DNA of 64,000 nt from contig NZ_FMYQ01000015.1 in the NCBI RefSeq assembly GCF_900096975.1, forward strand, positions 62,001-126,000, written 5' to 3'. This document shows, one piece after another, positions 20,725 to 30,129 of the stretch. Origin of the DNA: Paraburkholderia lycopersici (GTDB lineage Bacteria > Pseudomonadota > Gammaproteobacteria > Burkholderiales > Burkholderiaceae). The translations under genes and the position numbers were made by a program. The notes under the pieces were generated by a model. That model saw only the letters and a list, made by a program, of their open reading frames with translations. It made no database searches and was not told where the DNA came from. Each line of letters begins with the position of its first letter. Position 1 is the first letter of the stretch.

Positions 20725-22068
20725 GTGACACCACACGCAACCACGACTCCGGAATGGCTGGCTCCGGAGTTCAACGCAAAACCGGCAACGCCCCGCCACG
20801 GACCGCCGCCCGGAGAACCCGCCGGCGCGCGACTTGCAGCCATCAAGGCTGCGGACAACCCCCTGCTCGAGGCAGCGCGTCCATTGCTGCGGGCACTGGC
20901 TGACATGCCGGCGCAGCTGGATCGTGAACGCGTGGAAGCGTTGCGCAACGTGCTGGAGCAGGAAGTCCGCATCTTCCAGAAATTGTGCGAGCAGGCCAGC
21001 ATCCGGCGCGATCATATGTTGGGCGCGCGCTACTGCCTGTGTACGGCGATCGACGAAGCCGCCATGCAGACGGCGTGGGGCAAGAACAGCCAGAGCGGCA
21101 GCTACGGCCCTCACTCCGCGCAGTCCGCAATGGACGACGGCACATCAACCGTAAGCGGGAAGACGCGTGACACCGGTGTCGAGTGGATCACGCGGGGACT
21201 GGCGACGATCTTTCACGAAGACCGGCAGGGTGGCGACAAGGTCTACCTCCTCATCGGCCGGCTGATGGCCGACCCGCAGGAGCATCTCGACCTGCTGGAA
21301 GTGATCTATCGCATTCTGAGCCTGGGCTTCGAAGGCCGTTACCGCTTCGAGGCAGGCGGTCACCGCAAGCACGAAGCCGTGCGCCAGCGCATCTACAACG
21401 AGATCATGGCCGGACGCGGCATGGTGCCCGTCGCCCTTTCGCCGCACTGGCAGTCCGATGCGAAGGGCCGGCGCGCGTCGTTCCACGATTTTCCGGTCTG
21501 GATCACCGTCGCACTGCTTTCGCTCGTCCTGCTCGGTTGTTTTGGCTATTTCAAGTACAGGCTGCACAGTCGCAGCACCGAACTCCAGAAGCAGATCGCC
21601 GACATCGGGCACATGGCACCGCCGCCGGCTCCGGCGCCGCCGCTCCTGCGCCTCAAGACGCTGCTGACGGACGAAATTGCCGCGGGCACGGTCAGCGTCG
21701 ACGAAGACACGCATCACAGTTCGGTGACGTTCCGCGGTGATTCGATGTTTCCGCCCGGCGGCGCTTCGGTGAACGCATCGATGGGGCCGCTCATCGCCAA
21801 GATCGCTGCCGAGATCGCCAGAGTACCGGGCAAGGTGACGGTGCGTGGCTATACCGACAACGTGCCGATCCGGAGCCGCCAGTTCGCTTCGAACGAGGCG
21901 CTGTCGGAAGAGCGCGCCACGCAGGTCATGCAGATGTTGCAAGCCGCGGGGGTGGCGGCTAACCGTCTGGAGGCGGTCGGCAAGGGCGACGCCGATCCGG
22001 TGGGGGACAACAGCACGCCACAGGGCCGCGCACAGAATCGCCGCGTCGAAATCGCGGTCGCGCAATAA
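20725..22068 (+). CDS. tssL: T6SS membrane complex protein TssL with OmpA domain (copy 1)
   Basis: A 447-residue DotU/TssL protein. The cytoplasmic domain (about 40-245) carries the motif CTAIDEAAMQTAWGK and DRQGGDKVYLL; one membrane helix follows (about 257-276); the periplasmic C-terminus (about 330-447) is an OmpA-like peptidoglycan-binding domain with GYTDNVPI and the NRRVEIAV end. The start is GTG with ACAAGGAAA upstream. With TssM and TssJ it forms the trans-envelope anchor. A second protein of the same design is encoded after tssM. Confidence 0.94.
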   Translation: MTPHATTTPEWLAPEFNAKPATPRHGPPPGEPAGARLAAIKAADNPLLEAARPLLRALADMPAQLDRERVEALRNVLEQEVRIFQKLCEQASIRRDHMLGARYCLCTAIDEAAMQTAWGKNSQSGSYGPHSAQSAMDDGTSTVSGKTRDTGVEWITRGLATIFHEDRQGGDKVYLLIGRLMADPQEHLDLLEVIYRILSLGFEGRYRFEAGGHRKHEAVRQRIYNEIMAGRGMVPVALSPHWQSDAKGRRASFHDFPVWITVALLSLVLLGCFGYFKYRLHSRSTELQKQIADIGHMAPPPAPAPPLLRLKTLLTDEIAAGTVSVDEDTHHSSVTFRGDSMFPPGGASVNASMGPLIAKIAAEIARVPGKVTVRGYTDNVPIRSRQFASNEALSEERATQVMQMLQAAGVAANRLEAVGKGDADPVGDNSTPQGRAQNRRVEIAVAQ

Positions 22069-22095
22069 CGGAATCCAAACAGGCAGCCTCCTGGC

Positions 22096-25000
22096 ATGAA
22101 AAAATTTCTGTCGTTTCTGGTATCGCGCCAGTTCCTCGCCTTCGTCGCGCTGATCGCAGTCGCGCTGGTGATCTGGTTTGTCGGGCCGTTCGTCGCGTTC
22201 GGCGGACTGAAGCCGCTCGCGGGTGCGGGCATCCGGGTGCTCGTCATCGCCCTGCTGCTCGCGGGCGTGCTGCTGTGGCTGATCGACTGCTCGACAAGCC
22301 CGGTCGTCGTAGCATTGCTCTGCCTGCTGATCTGGTACGCCGCGCCGTTGCTCACATTCGGCAACGCCCAGCCCTTTGCGCCGGAGTCGGCGCGCGTCAT
22401 CGCCATCGCCGTCGTGCTGTTCGTCTTCGCGGCGTACTGGCTCTTCCGTCTCTGGCAGGAGATGAAGAGCAACCGGTCGCTGGTTGAGAGGATGCTGACG
22501 TTCGGCGGCAAAAAGGAGCCCTCGCCAGCCGAATCCCAACTGAAGGAAGTCAACGTCATCGTATCGGCCGCGCTCGGCCGTCTGAAGGCGATGCGAACGG
22601 GCGCGCGCGGTTTCGGACGGATCTTGCAAGGCAAGCGGTATCTGTACGAACTGCCGTGGTATATCGCGCTCGGTTCGAAGTCGTCGGGCAAGACGAGCAC
22701 CCTGCTCAATGCGGGTCTTGCGTTTCCCGTCGCCGAACAGATGCAGCGTGCCGCCGTAGCAACCGGGCGGCCAACCGCAAACGTGGACTGGTGGCTAACG
22801 AACGATGCGGTACTCATCGACACGGCAGGCCGATATACGCGTCACGGCTCTGGCGGGGCCCATGTCTCCGCGACCGACGAAGCGCAAAAGACTGCGTCGA
22901 ACGCCGCTGGCGTATCCGACGACACGGCGAACGGCGCCGCTCAAAAGGCCCCCTCCGCTGGAGAGGACGCAGGCAAAGCCGCACTGGCAACGACCGCAGC
23001 GACGAGCCAGGTCAGTGCGGACGAATCGCAGCGGCGTGCCGACGCAGCAGAATGGCTCGGCTTCCTCGCGATGCTGCGCAAACATCGTCCCCGCGCGCCA
23101 ATCAACGGGGCGCTGCTCGCGGTCAACGTCGCCGAACTAACGAGCGAGGACGAAAGCCGCCGCCTTGCCGAAGCAGCCGCATTGCGTGCACGGCTGGCCG
23201 AACTGCGCAGCGAGCTCGGTATCCGGTTTCCGGTCTATCTGGTCATTACGGGAATGGACCAGCTCACCGGCTTCGTCGAATATTTCTCGTCGCTGACGGC
23301 CGAGGGTCGGGCGCAGACGTGGGGCTTCACGCTCCCCGGTGGCCAGGACGACATGGCGAAGGAAAGCGTTGCCGCCCGGTGCCGCTCGGAGCTGGGTCTG
23401 CTCGTGCAGCGCCTCGACAAGGGCGTCAATACCCGGCTGCAGGACGAATACGATCCGGGCCGCCGCCGCAAGCTGGCCGCGTTGTCGCAGGAGTTCGCGG
23501 CGCTGGCCGCCCCGCTTGTCGAGTTGATCGAGCGCGTATTCCTCGACTCGCGCTATGACGGCACGCAACTGTACTCGGCGCTACGCGGGGTGTACCTCAC
23601 AAGTACGGAGCAGGCTGGCCGCGAAATCGTGGCCGAACGGCGCACCATCATGCAGCGGGTGATGGCGGGCATGACGGCACCGGCGACTTCGTTGCGGGAG
23701 TCGGCTCGTGAAGGCTTCTTTCTCCACGACCTCTTCACGAAGATCGTCATTCCCGAAGCGCATCTGGTACGCCCGAACCTGCGCTGGGAATTCCGCTTCC
23801 GCCTGCTGCGCTTGATCGGCCACGCGCTCGCCCTGCTGATCTTCGTGTGGCTCGCCGTTGGACTGCGAGTGAGCTTCGGCAACAACAGCGACTATCTCGG
23901 AGCGATCGCCGACAAGGTGGAGGCGCTCGCTGCACGCACGGCCCGGCTGCACCACACCCCGAACCCGGAAGCCGTACCGGATACGTTGAGCGCCGCGCGC
24001 TATCTGCCGACCTCTCAGGGACTTGACCTCTCGGCCCCCGACAGCACGTTCCGCTATGGCCTTTATACGGCCCCCGATATCGTCGCGGAAAGCCGCCGCA
24101 CCTACGACGCGCTGGAAGACAACCTGCTGCTCCCGCAAATTGTGCACCGGATGGAAGACGCCATTTCGCAATCGATCGCGAACAAGGATTCGAAGGCGGC
24201 CTACGACGCGTTGCGTGCCTGGCTCATGCTCTACGACAAGGCAAGGTTCAATGCCGACGACGTCAAGGCCTGGGTACTCGACGACTGGGCGAAGACCGAC
24301 AGCGCGTCCGTATTCGGCGGCCGCGCCTTGATGGTCGATCACGTCCAGCAGCTGTTCTCGGGCCGTCGCGTGATTCAGTCGCCGCTCATCCGTAACGACG
24401 CGCTGGTCCAGCGCGCTCGCGCCTTCCTCGACGGCAGCAATGCCACCGACCGTCTCTACGAACGGGCCAAGACCGCCATGATGAAAGAAGCGCCTGACGA
24501 GTTCACGCTGATCCGCGCGGTTGGCCCGCAGGCTGGCACGGTCTTCACGCGGGAGAGCGGCGCCCCGCTCTCTCGCGGCGTGCCGGGTCTCTTCACATCC
24601 GACGGATACCGCAATCTGTTCGACAGGCGTCTACCCGAGTTCGTACAGGCCGCGCGCGATGACGACGCGTGGGTGATGGGGCGCTCATACCTCGGAGGGC
24701 TCGCAGGCCAGGCTCAAAAAAAAACTGCTGAGATCGTCAGTACGGCCGCCGGCGCGGACGACCCGCTAACCGAAGCAATCCGCCGGGAATATCTGACGGA
24801 ATACGCTCAACAATGGGATGCGTTCCTTGACGACATTCGCACGGTGACCGGAACGAGCCTTGCCTTCAACCTGCAGGTGCTGCGCAGCTTCGCCGCGCCC
24901 GACTCCCCACTCGCGCGCCTCGCCCGCGCCGCCGTGCACGAGACGACGCTGACACAGCCTGTCGCCGCAGCCGACGGCCCCCTGCTCCAGAAGGCGACCG

Positions 25001-26154
25001 ACCAGATCATCCAGAAAGCCGACCCGGCGCGTGGAATCAGGGCGTCGGAACAGGTCGAGCGCGAACTGGTCGATAACCATTTCGCGGCGCTGCGAGAGGT
25101 CGTGACCGGCAACGCCGAAGTGCAAGCCGCGGGCGACACCGCGGCACAGGCCGGCAAGACCGGCCTTGACGGCGTGACCAGTCTGCTCAACGACTACTAC
25201 ACCGCGCTCACGGTGGCCGACAACGCGATCAGCAATAACAGCATGCCGCCGGCCAGCGACACGGCGGCAAAACTGAAGATGACGGCAAACACGATGCCCG
25301 CGCCTTTTCGCGCCGTGCTGCTGCAGCTTGCACAACAGGGATCGCGGGAGGTCAATCAAGGCATCGGGCAGTTGCTCTCACGCCAGATGGGTGCGGTCAT
25401 CGGAGACATCTGCCGGCTCACGATCGAGGGCAATTACCCGTTCTCGCCTGACAGCACGCGAGACGTGAGCATCGACGACTTCACGCGGCTGTTCGCGCAG
25501 GGCGGCGTCATCGACGACTTCTTCAGCAAGACGCTGGCGCCATTCGTCGACATTGCCGCGAATCCGTGGCGCTATCGCACCTTGCCCGGCGCAACGGAGC
25601 CGGTACAGGGGCCGGACCTCGAGCCGTTCCGCCACGCAAAGGCGATCCGCGACACTTTCTTCGGCGGCCCGGGCCAGAACCAGATGACATGGAAAGCAGC
25701 CCTCCTGGTGCCGGAGCTCGATCCGGCCATCACGGGCCTGATGATCGACATCGACGGGCAGACGACGCTATACCAGCACGGACCGGTCGCGCCCTTCACG
25801 GTCAGCTGGCCGGGGCCGCGCGGCGGCGTGCACGCCGAGATCACGGCGAATCCGCGTATCCGGCCCGACACTTCGAGCGCTTCCGCCGAGGGTCCGTGGG
25901 CGTTGATGCGTCTGCTCGACAAAGGGCATGTCGTGGAAACCGCCACGCCGGGGCGCACGCGCGTCGCGTTCGACTTCGACGGGCGCAAGGCCGTTCTCGA
26001 TATCGCCAGCGCGGGCAGCCTTGCGAATCCGCTCACCAGCGACGTGCTCAGGACGTTCCGTTGCCCGAGTTCGATGCCGATGATGAGCCTGCCGGACAGC
26101 GGCGCGCCTGTCGGCCTTCCGCCGGCGGCCCCCGTCGCGGCGCACCGAGGTTAG
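22096..26154 (+). CDS. tssM: T6SS membrane complex protein TssM (IcmF)
   Basis: A 1352-residue IcmF protein. Hydrophobic helices lie near the N-terminus (about 12-34, 46-62, 70-90, 98-120), followed by a cytoplasmic GTPase-like domain with P-loop GSKSSGKT at 193-200, a further helix near 575-595, and a large periplasmic domain to the end. The GTPase-like domain contains a low-complexity Ala/Thr/Ser-rich insert around residues 255-315. A run of nine A bases (24716-24724) lies inside the gene and is exceptional for this GC-rich DNA. It starts 27 bases after tssL copy 1 and ends three bases before tssL copy 2. Confidence 0.95.
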   Translation: MKKFLSFLVSRQFLAFVALIAVALVIWFVGPFVAFGGLKPLAGAGIRVLVIALLLAGVLLWLIDCSTSPVVVALLCLLIWYAAPLLTFGNAQPFAPESARVIAIAVVLFVFAAYWLFRLWQEMKSNRSLVERMLTFGGKKEPSPAESQLKEVNVIVSAALGRLKAMRTGARGFGRILQGKRYLYELPWYIALGSKSSGKTSTLLNAGLAFPVAEQMQRAAVATGRPTANVDWWLTNDAVLIDTAGRYTRHGSGGAHVSATDEAQKTASNAAGVSDDTANGAAQKAPSAGEDAGKAALATTAATSQVSADESQRRADAAEWLGFLAMLRKHRPRAPINGALLAVNVAELTSEDESRRLAEAAALRARLAELRSELGIRFPVYLVITGMDQLTGFVEYFSSLTAEGRAQTWGFTLPGGQDDMAKESVAARCRSELGLLVQRLDKGVNTRLQDEYDPGRRRKLAALSQEFAALAAPLVELIERVFLDSRYDGTQLYSALRGVYLTSTEQAGREIVAERRTIMQRVMAGMTAPATSLRESAREGFFLHDLFTKIVIPEAHLVRPNLRWEFRFRLLRLIGHALALLIFVWLAVGLRVSFGNNSDYLGAIADKVEALAARTARLHHTPNPEAVPDTLSAARYLPTSQGLDLSAPDSTFRYGLYTAPDIVAESRRTYDALEDNLLLPQIVHRMEDAISQSIANKDSKAAYDALRAWLMLYDKARFNADDVKAWVLDDWAKTDSASVFGGRALMVDHVQQLFSGRRVIQSPLIRNDALVQRARAFLDGSNATDRLYERAKTAMMKEAPDEFTLIRAVGPQAGTVFTRESGAPLSRGVPGLFTSDGYRNLFDRRLPEFVQAARDDDAWVMGRSYLGGLAGQAQKKTAEIVSTAAGADDPLTEAIRREYLTEYAQQWDAFLDDIRTVTGTSLAFNLQVLRSFAAPDSPLARLARAAVHETTLTQPVAAADGPLLQKATDQIIQKADPARGIRASEQVERELVDNHFAALREVVTGNAEVQAAGDTAAQAGKTGLDGVTSLLNDYYTALTVADNAISNNSMPPASDTAAKLKMTANTMPAPFRAVLLQLAQQGSREVNQGIGQLLSRQMGAVIGDICRLTIEGNYPFSPDSTRDVSIDDFTRLFAQGGVIDDFFSKTLAPFVDIAANPWRYRTLPGATEPVQGPDLEPFRHAKAIRDTFFGGPGQNQMTWKAALLVPELDPAITGLMIDIDGQTTLYQHGPVAPFTVSWPGPRGGVHAEITANPRIRPDTSSASAEGPWALMRLLDKGHVVETATPGRTRVAFDFDGRKAVLDIASAGSLANPLTSDVLRTFRCPSSMPMMSLPDSGAPVGLPPAAPVAAHRG

Positions 26155-26157
26155 GCG

Positions 26158-27447
26158 ATGAAACACACGGGACAAACCAGCGCATCTGCAAGCACTGCCA
26201 ATGTTTTCCTTTCGTATGGCGAGCGCCTGCACGCCGCCGCGAATGCCGGATACCCGATGCTCGAAGCCGCCCAGCCCCTGCTGCAGGCGCTACGCGAGAC
26301 GCCGGCCAAGCTGGGCGCGGACGCCGTGCTCGAGCGCCGCCAGCGGCTGCTGGACGAAGCAAGGATGTTCGAGCGCGTATGCAGCGGCCTCCAGTTGCCG
26401 CGCACCGAAGCCGATCATGCCCGGTACTGTCTGTGTTCGGCGCTCGACGAAGCCGCGATGCAGACGTCCTGGGGCAAAGGCGCGCTGACCGGCACCGAAT
26501 GGAGTGCCAACGGTCTGGCGGCGACGCTCGGCTATGACCGGCAGGGCGGTGATCGCGTCTTCGCCCTGCTCGACAAAGCAATGCAGTATCCTGCCGCGCA
26601 TGGCGAGCTGCTCGCCGTGCTGCACGAAATCATCGGGAGCGGATTCATGGGCCGTTATCGTCACACCCCGGATGGAGCGCACACGCTCAAGGCTATCCAC
26701 AAGGATCTCGCATGGCTGGTCTTCGCCATGCAGAAGGTGTCACATATCACTGGACAGGACAGCCCGCGGGGAACGGGAGCGGTCAGGCGGCTCGTGGAGG
26801 ACGATGACGCGTTCCTCGGCATGGCGTACAGGATCGCGTCGTACCGGTCGGGACTCGCCTATCTTTCCGGGCAGCGAAGGCAGGTCCGCATCGCATGGGT
26901 GCTGGTCGGGCTGCTCGCTTTCGCCCTGCTGGCAGGCGGCGGATACGTCCTGTACCGTCTGCACGAAGAACAAGCCGCACGAACTCACCCCGCGGCATTT
27001 CCGGCGATTGCCATGGCAATCCGGAACAGCCTGCCCCAGGAGATCGCAGCGCATACGGTTACGCTCGACGAGCCCGACGACCATTCCCGTCTCACCATCC
27101 GCGTCGATGGCATGTTTGCACCCGGGAAATACGTGCTGGACCCGGCGAGCGTTCCGGCGCTCGTCCAGATCGGGCAGGCGATCATGTCCGCGGGGCCAAA
27201 CGTTCTGGTCCATCTTGCTGGCTATACCGACGACACACGGTTCGAAAATGCAGCGGGCCTGTCCAACCAGTCGCTTTCGGCGCTGCGCGCGCAGGCCGTG
27301 ATGCAGGTCCTCGCGAATGCCGGCGTCTCGCCCGGACGCATCACGATCACCGGCAACGGCGAATCGTCGCCGCTCGATGACAACCGTACGCGCGAAGGAC
27401 GCGCACGAAACCGGCGAGTCGAGATTGCAGTGGAGCCCTTGCGATGA
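26158..27447 (+). CDS. Second TssL-like DotU/OmpA protein
   Basis: A 429-residue protein with the same layout as TssL copy 1: DotU domain (about 25-235) with CSALDEAAMQTSWGK and DRQGGDRVFAL, one membrane helix (about 244-263), then an OmpA-like domain with GYTDDTRF and NRRVEIAVEPLR at the end. The two copies flank tssM and are clearly paralogous but well diverged. GAGG precedes the ATG, three bases after the tssM stop, so translation is probably coupled. It may replace or pair with the first TssL in the membrane complex, or serve a second secretion system lacking its own. Confidence 0.9.
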   Translation: MKHTGQTSASASTANVFLSYGERLHAAANAGYPMLEAAQPLLQALRETPAKLGADAVLERRQRLLDEARMFERVCSGLQLPRTEADHARYCLCSALDEAAMQTSWGKGALTGTEWSANGLAATLGYDRQGGDRVFALLDKAMQYPAAHGELLAVLHEIIGSGFMGRYRHTPDGAHTLKAIHKDLAWLVFAMQKVSHITGQDSPRGTGAVRRLVEDDDAFLGMAYRIASYRSGLAYLSGQRRQVRIAWVLVGLLAFALLAGGGYVLYRLHEEQAARTHPAAFPAIAMAIRNSLPQEIAAHTVTLDEPDDHSRLTIRVDGMFAPGKYVLDPASVPALVQIGQAIMSAGPNVLVHLAGYTDDTRFENAAGLSNQSLSALRAQAVMQVLANAGVSPGRITITGNGESSPLDDNRTREGRARNRRVEIAVEPLR

Positions 27448-27742
27448 ATTCCCTCGGCGACCGCGTCCGCCGTCGCGCGGATGTACTTCGATCGTAGCGT
27501 TCCGGCAAGGGCACGCCCCGCTTGCGTGCGGCTCGGACCAAGACGCGCACGGATATCCGCAGGCGGATGTCCAGAACCCTTGTGCGGTTCCCGTGGGGTG
27601 TGCGGTCAGTAGTACGATCCGAACAGTGCGCGCGATATCTGCTGCGCTCATTTATGCGTCATCTGCTGCTTGAGGTGCCGACTGTAGCGCGATAAGGTCT
27701 GCGCTTCGTGTTCACCGGATGCCCGGCATTTCCGCAGCCAAC

Positions 27743-29536
27743 ATGTATCGCTACAACGACTTCGACAAGGCCTTCGTGGCGAACCGCGCCGCACAGTTTC
27801 GCGACCAGATCGGGCGCTGGCAAAACGGCAAGCTGAGCGACGCAGCATTTCTCCCGCTGCGCCTGCAGAACGGCTGGTACGTGCAGCGACACGCCCCCAT
27901 GCTGCGTGTCGCCGTTCCCTACGGCGAGCTATCGAGCGCGCAGCTTCGCGTGCTCGCACGTATTGCCCGCGAGTATGACGACCCCGACGCCGGAATCTAC
28001 CGCCGCGCACTCGAAGCCCAGCGCAAACTCGGCACCGTGCGCCTGCCTGCGCATCATGCGCACTTCACGACGCGCACCAATGTCCAGTTCAACTGGATAC
28101 CGCTTTCGAAAGCCGCCGATGTGATGGATCTCCTCGCCTCCGTCGACATGCACGGCATCCAGACGAGCGGCAACTGCATCCGCAACATTTCATGCGACGA
28201 GCGCGCCGGCGTCGCGCCAGACGAAATTGCCGACCCGCGGCCGTTCGCTGAAATCATGCGCCAATGGACGACGCTGCATCCCGAGTTCGCCTTCCTGCCG
28301 CGCAAGTTCAAGATCGCGATAACAGGCGCGGAGGAAGACCGCGCCGCGACGGGCTGGCACGACGTCGGACTGCGCCTCGTTCACGACGAAAACGGCGAAC
28401 TGGGTTTTCGCGTAGCCGTGGGCGGCGGCATGGGCCGGACTCCGGTGATCGGCGTCGTACTGCGCGAGTTCTTGCCGTGGCGGCACATCATGAATTACAT
28501 CGAGGCCGTCGTGCGCGTGTACAACCAGTTCGGGCGACGGGACAACAAGTACAAGGCGCGCATCAAGATTCTCGTGAAGGCCGAAGGCCAGCGCTTCATC
28601 GACGAGGTCGAGGAAGAATTCCGGCAGATCGTGGAGTGCGACGGCGGTCCGCATACGATCCCGCAGACCGAATTCGACCGCATGAGCGCGTATTTCGTCG
28701 TGCCGCCGCAAGTGGCCGCGAGCCGCTCCCCCGATGCGGCAGCAGACGCCGCGCGCGAGGAAGCCGCCCGGCAAACACCGCTATTCCAGCGCTGGCTGGA
28801 GCGCAACGTCGCGCGGCACAAGGACCCGTCGCTGCGCATCGTCACGCTCTCGTTCAAGCGGCCGCTGCAGGCGCCTGGCGATGCATCGGCGGACCAGCTC
28901 GAGCGCGTGGCCGATCTCGTGGACCGCTTCTCGGCAGGCGAAGCCCGCGTCACGCACACGCAGAACATTGTCCTGCCCTGGGTTCACTCCGACGACCTGC
29001 TGCCGCTTTGGCACGCGGCCGTCGCCGCGCAGCTCGCGAGCGCCAACGTGCATCTGCTCACCGACATGATCTCCTGCCCCGGCGGCGACTTCTGCGCGCT
29101 TGCCAACGCACGCTCTCTGCCCATCGCACAAAGCATCATGGAGCGCTACCAGGATCTCGACGAACTGAACGACATCGGCGAAATCGATCTGCATATCAGC
29201 GGGTGTATCAATTCATGCGGCCACCATCACAGCGGGCATATCGGGATACTGGGCGTCGACAAGGACGGCGCGGAGTGGTACCAGGTCACGCTGGGCGGCG
29301 CGGACGGCTCCGCGCGCGGCAGCGGCGAAGCGCGGCCCGGCAAGGTCATCGGCCCGTCGTTTGCGGCGCACGAAGTGACCGATGCCGTCGAAGCGGTGCT
29401 CGGTTGCTATCTGACGCTGCGCGAGCCTCGCGGCGACCGCCGCGAGACGTTCATTGAAACCGTGCGACGGGTCGGTCTCGAACCGTTCAAGGCCGCTGCG
29501 GATGCGGTTCGCGCAACGGCGGAGGACCGCACATGA
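27743..29536 (+). CDS. cysI: Sulfite/nitrite reductase hemoprotein (CysI-like)
   Basis: A 597-residue siroheme/4Fe-4S reductase that takes sulfite to sulfide (or nitrite to ammonia). The paired cysteine motifs are SCPGGDFC (Cys445 and Cys451) and SGCINSCG (Cys488 and Cys492), i.e. C-x5-C and C-x3-C, which bind the bridged cofactor. The usual two ferredoxin-like repeats are present. The Met at 27743 (MYRYNDFDK) matches homologue starts; an in-frame ATG at 27719 would add eight residues; neither has a strong ribosome site. The DUF934 gene overlaps its end. Nearly all bacteria of this group pair these two genes in sulfate assimilation. The 295 bases before it hold no recognisable gene. Confidence 0.92.
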   Translation: MYRYNDFDKAFVANRAAQFRDQIGRWQNGKLSDAAFLPLRLQNGWYVQRHAPMLRVAVPYGELSSAQLRVLARIAREYDDPDAGIYRRALEAQRKLGTVRLPAHHAHFTTRTNVQFNWIPLSKAADVMDLLASVDMHGIQTSGNCIRNISCDERAGVAPDEIADPRPFAEIMRQWTTLHPEFAFLPRKFKIAITGAEEDRAATGWHDVGLRLVHDENGELGFRVAVGGGMGRTPVIGVVLREFLPWRHIMNYIEAVVRVYNQFGRRDNKYKARIKILVKAEGQRFIDEVEEEFRQIVECDGGPHTIPQTEFDRMSAYFVVPPQVAASRSPDAAADAAREEAARQTPLFQRWLERNVARHKDPSLRIVTLSFKRPLQAPGDASADQLERVADLVDRFSAGEARVTHTQNIVLPWVHSDDLLPLWHAAVAAQLASANVHLLTDMISCPGGDFCALANARSLPIAQSIMERYQDLDELNDIGEIDLHISGCINSCGHHHSGHIGILGVDKDGAEWYQVTLGGADGSARGSGEARPGKVIGPSFAAHEVTDAVEAVLGCYLTLREPRGDRRETFIETVRRVGLEPFKAAADAVRATAEDRT

Positions 29537-29940
29537 CGACCGTTGCACGCATTCGCCTTCTCGACACGCAGGGCCATGCCGCCGATGCGGCCACCCCCGT
29601 CCTCGCCCTGCCGAACGATGCCGACCCGCTCGCCTACGCGGTCGAGATCGAAGGCGCCGCACGTGTCGAGCTCCATTTCCCGGCATTCACCGATGGACGC
29701 GCATATAGCCAGGCGTATCTCGTGCGCCGCCGGCTCGGCTTCAAAGGCGACTTGCGGGCGACCGGCGAGGTTCTCGTCGATCAGTTGCAGCAGATGGAGC
29801 GCATGGGCTTTTCGAGCGCGGTGCTGAAAGGAGGCACCGACGGCGAAGAGGCGCAGCGGCAACTCGAACGATTCGCGGCGTTCTACCAGGGTGATGCCGT
29901 GCGGTCGGCGCCTTATCTTGGTGGCGACCCGGCTGGCTGA
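29533..29940 (+). CDS. DUF934 family protein, partner of CysI
   Basis: A 135-residue DUF934 protein. The segment RAYSQAYLVRRRLGFKGDLRATG is the conserved core (family pattern GRGYS-RLLRERGFxGExRAxGxV). The gene almost always follows the sulfite/nitrite reductase gene in proteobacteria; here the ATG overlaps its stop (ATGA). It is taken to help electron delivery or maturation of the reductase, but no biochemical role is established. Confidence 0.88.
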   Translation: MTTVARIRLLDTQGHAADAATPVLALPNDADPLAYAVEIEGAARVELHFPAFTDGRAYSQAYLVRRRLGFKGDLRATGEVLVDQLQQMERMGFSSAVLKGGTDGEEAQRQLERFAAFYQGDAVRSAPYLGGDPAG

Positions 29941-30077
29941 GTGCGCGGCGCCGGCCCACGCTCCCTTTCCTGTCCGGTGCGTGCCGTGACAGCATCTTCG
30001 AAACGCACGTGGAGAATATACAAGTCGATCCAACGAGCCCCGGTTTTCTCCGGAAAACGATATGAGAGCGAGGCATG

Positions 30078-30100
30078 ATGATAAGTTTTCTTATCATAAG
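30078..30100. promoter_or_regulatory. Overlapping palindromes upstream of the integrase gene
   Basis: Two perfect inverted repeats share bases here: ATGATAAG and CTTATCAT around a TTTT spacer (30078-30097), and CTTAT-C-ATAAG (30090-30100). They lie 30-52 bases before the recombinase start in an otherwise AT-rich promoter. This looks like an operator, or a small terminator for the cysI unit; an autoregulatory site is possible. Confidence 0.5.
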
Positions 30101-30129
30101 GATCGCTTTTATACGGTAAACTCTGACGC

